DNA of 64,000 nucleotides from Gymnorhina tibicen. Lineage: Eukaryota > Chordata > Aves > Passeriformes > Artamidae. Of the stretch, positions 13,259-24,128 are shown in pieces. Made by a program: the position numbers and the translations under genes. The stretch covers positions 248,001 to 312,000 of the forward strand of contig VXAZ01006790.1 of NCBI GenBank assembly GCA_013399875.1, given 5' to 3'. How positions within the stretch are numbered: the stretch's first letter is position 1; each line of letters begins with the position of its first letter. Under the pieces are notes generated by a model that was not told the origin of the DNA, searched no databases, and was given only the letters and a program-made list of their open reading frames with translations.

Positions 13259-13463
13259 TAATGATCTGATCTACTTACTTGTTTCTTGTTTTTTAACTCA
13301 CAGCAAGGCAGGTTTGATTTGTTTGGCTAAAAGTTGGGGTGCAGGGTAGCCTCTGGATCTGCCTGCAGCCTGCCTGCCGTGCCAGCAAGTTCAAAAGCAT
13401 TAAGGGTTGAAGAGAATCTGTTGTGCAGGAGCCAGGCTTCATCTCATGTCTCTTCTCTTCCAG

Positions 13464-13532
13464 GTTTGGAAGAAAAAACAGTTCTTTCCAAAAAAGAGAA
13501 GATGAAGCTGAGGAAGGAAAGATGGCTGCAGA
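13464..13532 (+). CDS. SLX9: SLX9 exon (LEEKTVLSKKEKMKLRKERW block)
   Basis: This is a 69-nt internal exon. The acceptor is a pyrimidine-rich run ending in TTCCAG at 13463 and the donor is GTGAGT at 13533. The first two bases complete a codon from a missing upstream exon, 22 full codons follow, and one base (A) carries over to make Lys with the next exon. The lysine/arginine-rich KKEKMKLRKERWLQ block is the best conserved piece of the family and is nearly identical to human KKEKMKLRREQWLQ. Confidence 0.93.
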
Positions 13533-16500
13533 GTGAGTATTCCTGTGACATGGCATCACAGACCATAGTTACACTGGGTTTGGGTGACAGTGCTAGGAGA
13601 GGCTGAATGCTTCTCAGAAACCTTCATCTCTCACCAGCACTGGGGTAAAAGTTCCAGGCATTGCTTCTCAGTGTTCAGCACCAAGACTCAGTCATTGCCC
13701 CAGTTCTACTTTTGATTTTTTGCCATGTGTAATATATATGACTACATAAGCCCTTTTTTTATCCAGAAGGGCACTGTGCCCATGTAAGTTTAGCATATTT
13801 TTCTGTCTTTTAAAGCTCTGGTACAGATGTGAGTAGCTGTCTAGTGGAGCTCCTCCTCGCCCAGGGCCTGTGGGGATGGCAGGACAGGCTGGAGCTGAGC
13901 TCCATGCTGCCACCAGCTAATCCCAAACCTCTGTGGTGAGAGCCTGCAGTGGGCTCTCCAGCTCCTCAGTAAGGGAGAACTCTGGACGCTGCTGGTTGTG
14001 TTACTGCTCTTTCCCACATGCTGCAGGTCAGTGAACCCACTTACCAGACAGTCTGGCCTTTCTCGAGGCAGTGAAATATGAGCTAAACAAATCCAGCCCA
14101 TGGCAGAAATGCTTTTCTTTCCTGTGGGAAGTGTCTGTATTTTTGCTTTGAGTGTCTTAGCACAGTAGGGGACTATGCCGTCCTACCCAGTGTAGCAGAG
14201 GGATTCCTTGTGTCACCTGAAGCTGTTCTTGGGACAAGCTTTTCTCCTAACACCTTCTTGCCCAACAGAGTTGGATGCAGACTGTTTGGGGCAGAGGGAT
14301 GCAGCTTTCTGCTACACCAAATGTTCTCTGTGCCTGAGCTCTGAGCACAAGTTCATTAACCTGTGATTTCACCAGGTGCACTGAAGGTGTGTCTAGCTCT
14401 TCTTAGATAAAAAGCTAAGAATTTAACACCCATGAGTGTGAAGGAAACCTCCCGAACAACCAGCCAACAGCTTCCGAGTGCCTTGACATCTTGATTGGAC
14501 ACCAAGCATAGATGGCTGTGCTAGTCAAGGTCAGCTGCTTTGGAAAAGCCTGGGAGCAGGATCCCTACACTGTCTTAATCCAATCCTCCTGATGCCTTTG
14601 TAGCATCAGTCTTTCCCAAGGTTATATGTGCTATTTTGGCCCTGCTGTGGCCTCTTTCCCTTTCTCTTGGTTCTGAAATTCCTAAGATGAGGGAATATGA
14701 GTGAAATGCAGAGGCTTTACTTTGAGGAGAACAGCAAGACAGTAAACTCCAGGCCAAATTATCTGTCTTAGGAGACACTAGGTGTTAAAAGTGCTTTACA
14801 GTCACAGAAGTAACTAAAAACTCTGACAGTTCTTTGTGAAGAAAGAACTCTTTGTCCCCCAAAAGAGAACCCAACTTGGACTGCTGAAGTTATCACTACA
14901 TCTCTGTTTTCCTGAATCTGAGTTTGTTGTTTCTTCTTGTCCCAGGGCTGCTTTTGTGACACTGGATGCCAAGACTCTGGGAACCAAAGTTCAGCCCAGT
15001 AGTGCAAATGCAAAATTTGGAGCTTTCTTCCATTCCAATAAGTAATCTTAGGAGACACTAGAGAGGGGAAAAAACTTATGTAATGCTTCAGACATTAGAA
15101 GTATGCACATTTAAAAATACATATATCGCATGGCTCCTCAGACGAACAAGACTTCATAGGAAAAGAATTTGGGATGTTTGTGCAGAATCAGGTGTCTGAA
15201 AATTTTGAGCACATACTGTTTATGAAAGCACTGAAGTAGTCAGCTTCATAAAGCCAGACCAAAAAAAGAAGTAATGCAGAACAGAAAGCTGTGTTCTTGG
15301 CAGGGATTGCTGTGAGGAGAAGTGTTTCCAATCCTGATTTGTCACAAACATCCATGTACAGAAGAACTGTAGTTCCTGAAAAACTGTTGCTCTTCAACTC
15401 AGCTGAGTTGGAGAACAAGCAAGGCAAAGGTATTAAAGGAGCCAGCCACTGAATTTGAGTTCCGCTTCCTTGACTGTGGGAGCAGGATTAGACCTAGGAT
15501 TGTGGTCTGTAAGTGGGACTGGCTACTTTTGTGCTCCCGCCAAAAATACTTGGGATCTGTAGCCATACTGCCTTGGGAGCTGTTGGCCTGCCTGTGTCAC
15601 CAGCTCAGCCCCATGGCTTCTGGCACACTGTCATGTCCACACAAGGAGTTTGTAGCTCAGCACTGAGGCGCATCCTTGCAGTTGTCCAAGGGACTTTTGG
15701 GTCACGTTGGGGCATCTTGGAGTTCAGCTGGAGGCTTGTAGCAGTGCTGGGCTTTTGTGGGCTGTCCTAAAGGACGTGTTCTCCTGGTGCTCACCCGGGA
15801 AGCTGCTGGCTTTGAGACGTGTGAGCAGCTGTGGGACTTATTGCTACACCAGGGAGCCTCAAGGACTGAGGCAGAAGCCTGTGGCTTTCAGTGCCCACCT
15901 CCTAAGGCAAAGAAGGGGACAGATAAAACATTTGTGGAGCTTTCTGTGCCCACACCCATGTCAGAGCTGCTGCTGGGAGACTGGGAAACCTGGTCCTGAG
16001 AAAAGCCATCTGTATCTGCACTTGGTGTAGTGCTTTTCCAAGGGTCCACTTTATCCAGCATCTGACTGCTTGCACTCCACAATGAGTCATGAAGGTGGAA
16101 CTTCAACTCGCTCCAAACTAAGTAAACAACTGAAATTAAGTCCGTCTTTTCTGCCTGTGCTAGGAGACCATTGTTTGGTCCCAACAGCAATGCAGAGAGG
16201 GGGCTGTGCCTGTTTAAGGCCAGATGCGGAGTTGACTGTATTTGGGTTGTCCCTTCCCTTACAGTTTCCCAATTCCATGCAAGGTCAGTGTGGTTTTTGC
16301 CATGCCAGGGCTCCTGTGCCGTTTTACTGTGAGCAGTGAACAGTGTAAGGGATGGAAACAGACAAAGTCAGTTTGGGAATTTCACTTTCCAGTGCAATGT
16401 CAGAAGGGATGTATATAGTTACAAGCAAACACATCAGTGGAGGGAATGGCCCAGCTGCATTTTGTTCATTTTTTCCTTGGTTTAAATCACTTCTGGCCTG

Positions 16501-19500
16501 TTGTAAATGGTAAAGCAACCTATGAATTTCTTAGCTCAAGGGTTATCTCCTGCAGGTGTTTCCCCTTCTTCCAGTAATGCCTTGTTTCTGACTCAGAAAT
16601 AGAAAGTGTAAAGATGGCCAAGCAAAAGCAGAAAGCTGAAGCGAAGCGGAAAGCAACACCTGTGGTGGGAGACATGCAGCCCTTGATGGAAGCCCTGCCT
16701 GAGCTCTCTGACCTGACCACAGGTGGCAGAGGCAGGAAGCCTCTCAAAAGGTATGTGCTATTTAGGGATGGGCTATGTATTTCCCTTCTCTCTGCAGGAT
16801 GAAGTGTCCTTCAGCTCAGTTTGTAGCTACAGGCAGCGGTCAGGAAAACAGGGTCTCATTCAACTCTATTTTAACCCTTTCCATGCTTCACTTGACACAA
16901 GAAAAAAAGATGAAATGTGTCTTCTGAACCCACAGCTAAGAGGGGAACCATATTGCTCAGATGAACCTTGGCATGAGACAGGCTGGGAGCATCCAGATGT
17001 CCTGGGAGTTGCAGGAGTGGCATGTAGGTGTCCACAATGTAATGCTGCTGATCTCACCTGATAACCTGGGCTTGTGGTGTTGCAGCCTGACATTCCATCC
17101 TTCATCCAGGCTTTCTCCTGAGGCAATTCAAGCCCTTTGAGCAGAGCCCTTTGCGCTCTGGCCAGAATCTTTGTTGTCTTGTAGTGTGACTTCGGCCAAG
17201 AGCGTGGCTGAGTTGGCTGTTCGCTGTGCGCTGTCAGCTCCCTCTCTCCCTGTCCCTGACCTTCACCAAAAGTCTCTCCTTTTAGAAGCCCGAGTTGGCA
17301 CAGTGGAGGTGGGAGTTTGACATGGGCTGATGTCACCTACATTGCCTGTGACCTGCTAACCCAAAACCAGCCCCCTTGGTACTTGCATGGAGGAGCTACA
17401 TGTTTTTCTTCCCCTTGCTGGCTTCTGGCTTCCTGGATGTCTGTATAAAAGTGTTTGAAATAATCAGAGGAGGCTTTTATAGGATTTGAATCATTACAGA
17501 AAGGAAGGGTAATACTCTGGTGATTTGTCAGCAGTATTAATAAAAGATTAGATTCTCCAGGAATTTGATCTCCTGCAGGGTAAAAGCGCATTACAGGGAG
17601 GTTTTTATTCTGTTTTATAATGAATGAAGGCAATGAAGTATAATGAAGCTGGACTGCTAACAGGGTCCAAGTGAACAGGCAGCATGCTGGTGGTTTTGGG
17701 GGGAAATCCAGCCAGGAATGTACTCTAGAATAACTTTCCTTTAGGCTTTGTCACCCTCTGCAGAGCTGCTCACCTCTGAAGGGACTGCCATGATGACTTG
17801 GTGGCACACACAGGTTTGGCAAGCCCTGCTGTGGTGACCAAGGGTTGCCATCCAGCTTGAGGAAGGATTTTCCTGAGCTTCTGTGAGCATTCCAGGCAAA
17901 CTAGGACCAGAAGTTGTTCCTGTGCTGAGCTGTTCAAAATGAGGAGAGGGAGAGGAGAGAAAAATGAGCAGGAGCTGATTGAATAGAGAGGGGTGATGGA
18001 GATGAGTGACGTGAAGGAATGTGAGGCAAGGGGAGTAAGAAGAAAGGAAGAATGGGGGGGAAAAAAGCAAAATAAGAGGATGGAGGGTAGCATGCCAGAG
18101 AGTGAAACAGGAAGAGGAGGTCACTGTAACAAGAAACCAGATCCTGCTGTCTTGAAGAGAAGGGGAGAAACTGTTGTTTCCTGACCTTTGAGGTCAGGAA
18201 AGGTCAGCCCCCACCAGTATGGGAATTATTCCTCCTTGATCCCTGCTTCAACAGAGAGGTGGGATGCAGGCCCTCCTTCTCTCCCTTGGCCTGTGTGCTG
18301 GAGCTCTGCTTCAGGGCAAAGTGGGGAGGAGCTACCCCACGGTGGCAGACCCTTTTCCCAACTTGTTTCTCCTGTTAACTTTCGTATCTGTGTAATCCTG
18401 AAGAACGGAAATTTCTTCTCCTCTCCTTAATGTTCAGTTCTACCAGCAACTCCCCTTGTGCACCACAAGTCCCAAAAGCAATCTGTGCCCTTCCTGCATA
18501 TGTCCCTTGCTGGGCCTCAGTGCTGGTGGTAAATCTCTGCTGCTGCTTGGCATCGGGCACCACGTGGGATGGGGTTACACCTCTGGTCTCCTTGGACTTT
18601 GCCCAGGAATAAGGAACGTGTAGAGAGATGGCAGATCTATATCTGCTCTTGTGTCTCTTCTGCACAGAGTGCGCCATCTTGCATTACAGTGCGTTATATC
18701 CCAGTGATCCCACTGCAGGAACCAAAGCAGGGCTGGCAGCTCCCTCCTCTTGCTGAGTATCCATGGTGCTCCCTGTGACGGATGGCTGCGGAGGCTGGAG
18801 CTCCGTGGCGTCAGTAGGGAACATGAGCTGTGCAGAGGTGACATGTGTGGTGGGGAGGGGAGGTTTGATGGAATCTTTTCTCTAAGCAGCAGGATCAGTT
18901 TGACCTGGAGGTCAGTGATAAGTAGAAAGTGATCTGAGCATGGACAGCTAATGACCAGTTCTGGCACTGAGTGATCTGGTTTTCCTGTAATGCCTCCTGG
19001 TCTGTCAGCCTTGGGTGGAAGGAGTTTGCATTTCCATGCAATGCCTGGCTATGGAAATAATTGCCTTTCAGGACAATTTCCATGCAGGACAATTAATTAC
19101 CTGTCCTTTCTGGGAAGGCAGATGCAGAATCCCTGGACTCTTTCCATCTACACAGCCATTGCTAAATTAATGCTGTAACACTCATTTTGTTTCTTCTCTC
19201 CACAGCCACATAAAAGCAAAGGCAGAACCAGCAGACTTCTGTCTGATGAAACAAGCTCAGAAACATCAGCTCCTGTAAGTACCCAGTTGTCAGTGTCCAG
19301 TCCCTGCAGAGCCCCACAGAATGGTTGAGACTGGAGGGGACCCCTGGGGGTCACCTGGTCCAACCCTTGTGCTCAAGCAGGGTCACCTAGAACTGGTTGC
19401 TCAAGACCCATGTCTACGTGGCTTTTGAATATCAGCAAGGATGCAGAACTTAAATGTTTCAAAGTTAACTCCTGGACTTAGTCTGGCAACTCCTTATTCC

Positions 19501-20787
19501 TCTGTATAATCTGTTGGATAGTTTATACTGCCATCAAGAACTTTATTTTCCCTCAGCACAGCTCTCCTGGGGCTAGGCTCTGTGATCTGGCAGTGTTTGC
19601 TTTCTTGTTTCCAGCATTTCTGTCAGTTTTGAGCCATTCAGCTTCAAACTGAGGCTGAACAGTCAGGCTACAGATCCAGCATTGCTCTCCATGAATACCC
19701 TTCTCTGTCAGAAACAGGCCAGTGTTGGTGCTGGGATGCCTTTCTTGCTCAGCTCTGCCTTTCTTTACTTTTTGATGGTCTGGGAAGTCTGTGCTTCTTG
19801 GGAAGGAAAAAGTTTGGAGGAAGGTCTTGAGGTTTCTTTCCCAAGGTATTAGTTCAGATGAGAGGTTCCCTAAGCCTCACCTTACTGCCCCAACTCAAGC
19901 TTCAGGTTTGGCTCCTCTCTCTGTTCCTCTGGCAGGAGCATTGAAGGGAAGGGCCATGCTTGGGAGGAAAGTACCTGAATGCTACCAAGTGTGTGTCTGG
20001 CGAGGCTGTGGAGAACCTGGCAGTCTGAGGGAGATGGGGATGCTGCAGTGGATGTGGCTATGTGAAAACTCACAGGTTTTCTTTCATACTCCTGCTCTGT
20101 TCTTGTCCCTCCCTGCTTGCTTGCTTTTTAAGACAAGGCTATTTCCCCAGGAAGTAGCTGTGACCAAGCATGCAGAGGTAATTCTGTCATGCTCTTCCCA
20201 TGGCGTCCAGCTAGTGTTGCATGTAGGATTACTGAGGCTCAATGTTCAGCAATAAAGAGAGTTAGTAGATGAGCTCTCTAAAGAGAATTTGTTTTTGTGC
20301 TGGTGCAGTCTGAAGTCATTTTCATTCCTGGTGATTCACCAGATCCACAGTCTCTTGTATTCTGGTTTACTAGGGAAAAGCTGTAAAAAAACCCATTCCG
20401 AAGTGATGCTGGACACGAACGTGATTGTTTGTGTCTCCGTGGCATGAGATCAAAGTCTCTGACTCCCATGAAGCTGGCAGCAATTTGAGCTTTGCCCTTG
20501 GCTAAATTAGGTTTATTCTTGTACTGTCTTTCTCTGAGATTTACACCCAGGATCACTCTGTCTCAACAGAAATCTGCTGCTTTGTGAGTTGGTCCTTATC
20601 GGCTCAGTTCCTTTCACATGAGGCACTTGGAGAACTGGTGTGTTATTTTTCTTCCCTCAGAGAGGAGGAAGTGGCTCGGTTTCATGAGGCTATCGCCGAT
20701 CCCCAGTACAGAGCCAACCCCCTCCTGGCCATCAGCAAGCACCTCTCCAAGAGGCTGAGGCAGGGGGAACAAGGAGAACCACTTTAG
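13464..20787 (+). CDS. SLX9: SLX9 (FAM207A) ribosome biogenesis factor, C-terminal four exons (5' partial)
   Basis: The gene model joins 13464-13532, 16597-16750, 19206-19274 and 20661-20787. All junctions are AG/GT and the phases are compatible (1, then 2, then 2), leaving one uninterrupted frame that ends at TAG 20785-20787. The fragment reads LEEKTVLSKKEKMKLRKERW, then IESVKMAKQKQKAEAKRK, then VVGDMQPLMEALPEL, and near the C-terminus EEEVARFHEAIADPQYRANP. These correspond block by block to human FAM207A/SLX9 (KKEKMKLRREQWLQKIEAIK, VVGDLHPLRDALPELL, EEERTRFQELLASPAYRASP). The family is a small, basic nucleolar protein; yeast Slx9 acts in pre-40S ribosome assembly and export. The N-terminal exons are not seen in the window. 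Introns are 3.1, 2.5 and 1.4 kb. The next gene, ADARB1, follows on the same strand as in human. Confidence 0.93.
14766..15061. repeat. 16-bp direct repeats flanking a 264-bp segment
   Basis: TCTTAGGAGACACTAG occurs at 14766-14781 and again, identically, at 15046-15061. The 264 bases between are not a repeat family I know. The arrangement looks like a target-site duplication around a retro-inserted sequence, though no poly(A) tail is evident. Confidence 0.55.
16597..16750 (+). CDS. SLX9: SLX9 exon (IESVKMAKQ...VVGDMQPL block)
   Basis: This 154-nt exon lies between CTCAG (16596) and GTATGT (16751). It carries 50 codons plus two bases at each end. It first continues the basic helix (IESVKMAKQKQKAEAKRK), then encodes the conserved VVGDMQPLMEALPEL motif, equivalent to human VVGDLHPLRDALPELL. 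A Gly/Arg-rich stretch (GGRGRKPLKR) follows, which in human is also variable and basic. A second AG (CCAG at 16573) lies 24 bases upstream, but using it would bring in an in-frame TAA, so the 16597 start is preferred. Confidence 0.93.
19206..19274 (+). CDS. SLX9: SLX9 exon (HIKAKAEPADFCLMKQAQ block)
   Basis: This 69-nt exon follows a strong pyrimidine tract ending in CCACAG (19205) and precedes a consensus GTAAGT donor (19275). One base completes Ser from the previous exon, then it reads HIKAKAEPADFCLMKQAQKHQLL. It aligns with the human segment ESNKPRPSELSRMSAAQRQQLL. Sequence identity is low except at the ends, but length, phase and position all agree. It is the most diverged of the four exons. 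Confidence 0.88.
19311..19440 (-). mobile_element. CR1 LINE 3' end, reverse orientation
   Basis: Reverse CR1 3' end (ACAGAATGGTTGAGACTGGA, GGTCACCTAGAACTGGTTGC, TTTTGAATATC). It begins about 36 bases after an SLX9 donor. Confidence 0.88.
20661..20787 (+). CDS. SLX9: SLX9 terminal coding exon
   Basis: The acceptor TTCTTCCCTCAG ends at 20660. One base completes Leu and 41 codons lead to the TAG stop at 20785. The protein EEEVARFHEAIADPQYRANP followed by LLAISKHLSKRL matches human EEERTRFQELLASPAYRASP and LVAIGQTLARQM, the conserved C-terminal helix pair of the family. The acidic/Gly tail (RQGEQGEPL) is similar in style to human (LEDGGQL). Confidence 0.94.
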
Positions 20788-21286
20788 AGCTTCAGCTGGA
20801 CCCAGACATGCGCAGGCTGCGAAGGAGCACATCCCTGGCACAACCTCCCAGCCACTTCGGTCCTTGGAAGCAGTTCAGCAGATGATTAAATCCAACAGCC
20901 CTGGTTTCTGTCTGCAGAAATAACGCACCTCTTTCCTGACAGGGGCAGCTGCTCCTTTACAGGCAGTCTGCACAGAGCAGGGTGTTCTGTGAGGTTCTTG
21001 TGCAGGCATTAATCTCCCTGCAAAGTGTCGTGATACATTTGCTCTTCTTGTGAGCAGGCATGATTTCTGAAATTGTGCCAACAGCCGTGTATCTGTTTTC
21101 TGTCATTCCCCCGCCCTTCCTGTCAACTCTGAGAAGAGATTCTTGCTTGCTCTTTTGGGATGGTTCAGGACCCCAAGCCCGGGAGCCCAGCTGGCTTTTG
21201 GAGTTTGTCATGACCAATGCTGCTGTTCATAGACATTGTTTTCTGTGAGAAATTTAGCTTTGGAATAAACATACTTTTATACATAC
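20788..21286 (+). other. SLX9: SLX9 3' untranslated region
   Basis: This runs from the stop codon to about 17 bases past the AATAAA. It is ordinary non-coding sequence without visible repeats. The exact cleavage site is inferred. A weaker ATTAAA near 20885 could give a shorter form. Confidence 0.75.
21264..21269 (+). terminator. SLX9: SLX9 poly(A) signal AATAAA
   Basis: A canonical AATAAA lies 477 bases after the stop codon. It is followed within 40 bases by a T/GT-rich stretch (around 21288-21312), as expected for a cleavage and polyadenylation site. It is the first full consensus signal downstream of the stop. Confidence 0.8.
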
Positions 21287-21553
21287 TGAGTTTGTCTGGC
21301 TCTTGTTTTGGTAAATGGGAATTGAAATATGAGTTTGTTTCCTTCCCTGGAAAAATGACTTGAAACAATTGTTCTTTCCATGTGTACAGTGAATCAGGAG
21401 ACTGCTGCAAGCAATGAGAAATGACTGCAGATTGCTTCTAACTCACGGACTTGCCTTCCTCCTGCCCTGGAAGCACGTGCTTCCTGTGGGTGATGCTCAT
21501 CCCTTTTGGCCTTTGTTCCCTGTTTGGCCTGCCCTGTAGGAAGCATCCCAAAA

Positions 21554-21558
21554 CATGT
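21554..21558. repeat. Left target-site duplication CATGT
   Basis: Five bases directly before the LTR start, identical to 23113-23117. Confidence 0.7.
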
Positions 21559-23112
21559 TGTGCTACTTTAAACACAGTCTAGTTTTTTTAGTGGGCGGGA
21601 AGAGCTGCTCAAGACTTCTGTGTCCGGCACAGGGCCAATTACTGAAGGCTCTGACGATGGGCAGGTTACTAGCCCAATTAGACAAGTTGGTAACACCTCT
21701 GTAATGACATGTTTAAGAAAGGAAAAAAACGCAGGAAGCTCTCTTTTCTTGCTGCCTTCCAAGGGGTGGCGAGGGGGCCACCAGGCCCTTCGCAGCGCAG
21801 CAGCCGCGGCCGTGCCACCGGGGGCGGCTATCCCGGTGCCGTGAGCAGCCATGCAGCCAGATCATGCAGCTGGGACCAGACTGGGAGTGCCCATGTGGTC
21901 GGGGTGGTGCGGCCGCTGCCATCTTAGCATGGCTCACAATGAACTTTACTTGCTTAGCCGCTTTTAACCAGAAGGGCGGGGATGGCAGCAGCTTTTTCCT
22001 TTTCAGCACTCCACAGGAAGAGAGGTGCTGAGCGGAGCCGGTGGCCGGCATGGCCTGCGCGGTGCTGGCGGAGACCACGTGGCCAGCAGCAAGGGGCATG
22101 GCGAGCGATTCCCCGATACAGAGCCCAGATGGGATCAACCTTTCAGGGTTGTAGAACTCTATAAAAACTTTTCAACTGATAGAACTTGAGACCAAATGAA
22201 ACCTGTGGACACCAATTCTCTCCCACGTCAGAGACAAGGGAAAAGTGAGAACACGTGAGGAGAACCAACATGGCGACACCGAGGTCAGTGAAAAAAGGGA
22301 GAGCGAGGAGGTGCTCCAAGTGCTGGAGCTGAGATTCTCCTGCAAGCCGTGGTGAGAACTATAGTACAACAAACTGTTTCCCTATAATTCATGAGTTGCA
22401 GAGATCTACGCGCAGCCCGTAAAAAGAGTACTCATGCTGGAGCGCGTGGATACTGAAAAGCTGTAATCTAGTGAGGAACTCGAACAGAGAGAGATGACCC
22501 TTGCTTTTAGAGATAGAGGAAGAGAGCCTTCACTTCCAAACTAGAACAGCTCATCCTTAAAAGACTAAACCCCATGAACTAAAATGACCCATGCTAGGCA
22601 GCTGTGGGAAGACTGCTTGGCTGTGGGAGGGACTCACGTTGCAGCAGGTTTGGACGGGACTGCTGCTTGTGGAAGTTAAAACCACACTAGCAGAGTAGAG
22701 ATAGCAGAGAGCTATGTCCTGTGGGAAGGATCCCATGGCACTGCAGAAGAAACTCTTTTCCTTAAGCATACTGAAGAAGGACTTTAAAGAAGTGAAATAC
22801 TGACCAAAACCCCATGTTTTGTTTATTGCACAGTTGGTGGAAAGAGGGAGGGACTGGGAAAGAAAGGTGTTCTGAAGATTTGCTTTGGTTCTCATTACCC
22901 TTTTCACTTTTAATTCTGTTAATAATAAATCTTCTTCATACTGTTTAAGTTTAGAACCTGTTTTGCCTTAAAGGTTTTTTTACAATAATCCTTATCTCAA
23001 CTCACGAAAATGAAGTTTTCAATTCCCCCTCCTCTGCTCAGCTATAGCAGAGGAAGATAAGTAGGTAGTTTTTTTGTGGGTGCCTGGCGCTTAGCCAGCG
23101 TCAAACCTGACA
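21559..23112 (+). mobile_element. Solo LTR of an avian endogenous retrovirus (ERVL-like), 1554 bp
   Basis: The element starts TGTGCTAC and ends CCTGACA, the TGT...ACA ends of an LTR. It is flanked by a perfect 5-bp duplication CATGT (21554-21558 and 23113-23117), the duplication length usual for ERVL and some gammaretrovirus-like families. It contains a CpG-rich segment (about 21755-22110), a TATAAAA at 22160, and an AATAAA at 22924. Its 3' end is a C/T-rich section running to the terminal GCGTCAAACCTGACA, a style I recognise from avian LTRs. No gag, pol or env reading frame is present, so it is a solo LTR left by recombination. The size is large for an LTR, so an internally rearranged or non-autonomous element is possible. 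Family assignment is by memory of end sequences. Confidence 0.72.
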
Positions 23113-23117
23113 CATGT
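23113..23117. repeat. Right target-site duplication CATGT
   Basis: Five bases directly after the LTR end, identical to 21554-21558. Confidence 0.7.
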
Positions 23118-23729
23118 CCAGCCTGCAGGCTGTGAACTTCAGCCAGTCATTTTTGGGATTGGGAACCTCTGGAGCAGACCTTTCTTTTACCAAACACCAA
23201 CATTCACAAAACCCCAGTGAATTTTCATGGGGGACAACTGAAGGCAGGGCTATTCCCTATTGGAGATGATCCTGATTTGACACCCACAAATACCAGTGCT
23301 GTCTTTTGAACCACAAAATGTTTACTGATTCTTCTTAACCTTGGGAAAGCAGCCTGCTGCAGTTGACTCTGACCCAAATTAGTGCCTGAAACCAGCTGCA
23401 ATGGGGTGGTTGGCACCTTGATCATACCTGTCTTGCCTCAGTAGTAATGCTGCTGCTCTTCTCTCTCTAGGCTGGCACTGTTGAATAAAGGCTTTGTCTG
23501 GTGCCTCTTGGCTCTGGCAGTGCAGACACTGTTGCTGACTCTGCCTGTTAGAGAAATGCCACCCCTTTTCCCACAGGGCCTGCCAGGAGCTTCCTGCTGG
23601 CAGAGGCCACGGAGAGATGCTGACTGTCCCATCCTCCATCCTGTTGCTCTCAGGCTGGCCAGCCCCAGGTGCAGCCAACCTTGTGCTGAATGGAGAGAAG
23701 GTGGGAGATGAAGAAAGTGAAGACATCCA

Positions 23730-24128
23730 AGAATTGAGATTGTTCAGCCTGGACAGGAGAAAACTCTCATGAGACCTTCGAGCCCCCCCACCCCCAGTGC
23801 CTACAGGGGCTTCAGGAGAGCTGGAGAGAGCTGTGGATAAAGGCCTGGAGGACCAGGACAAGGGGGAATGGAATGGCTTCACACTGCCAGAGGGCTGGGT
23901 TAGATGGGATACTGGGAAGAAATTGTTTCCTGTGAGGGTGGTGAGGCCCTGGCACAGGGTGCCCAGAGAAGCTGTGGCTGCCCCATCCCTGGAAGTGTTT
24001 AAGGCCCGTTTGGATGGGGCTTGGAGCAACCTGGGATAGTGGAAAGTGTTCTTGCCCATGGCAGGGGATGGAACTAGATGAGCTTTAAGGTTCTTCCCAA
24101 CCCTAACCATTGTATAATTCTCTCTATG
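23730..24128 (+). mobile_element. CR1 LINE 3' fragment
   Basis: A long copy from TTCAGCCTGGACAGGAGAAA through the GGTGGTGAGGCCCTGGCACA block to the 3' end CCAACCCTAACCATTGTATA. Confidence 0.92.

Larger units (their letters stand above)
1..13463 (+). other. SLX9: SLX9 5' intron (probable), repeat-rich, no exon recognised
   Basis: No stretch here resembles the N-terminal SLX9 exons, and no other gene is recognisable on either strand. The first visible SLX9 exon starts at 13464 in a phase that requires an upstream coding exon, so this region is most simply the preceding intron. The missing exons could instead be hidden in the 22-bp gap (unlikely, too small), be too diverged to recognise by eye, or lie left of the window. 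Contents are CR1 copies at 4534-4980, 4985-5330, 6148-6213, 7048-7590, 8404-8585, 9150-9213 and 13050-13258, a 20-bp tandem duplication at 3332-3371, a T-rich run at 9096-9142 and a poly-G-flanked gap at 8850-8871. The rest is unremarkable non-coding sequence. Confidence 0.6.

Noticed and set aside
21709..21927. Basic stretch KKGKKRRK that also looks like an R domain
   Set aside because: It lies inside the solo LTR, has no phase-compatible donor next to it, and is too far from the ADARB1 exons.
23379..24110. 243-codon minus-strand open frame
   Set aside because: It is largely antisense to the CR1 3' end at 23730-24128, a sequence that often stays open by chance on that strand.
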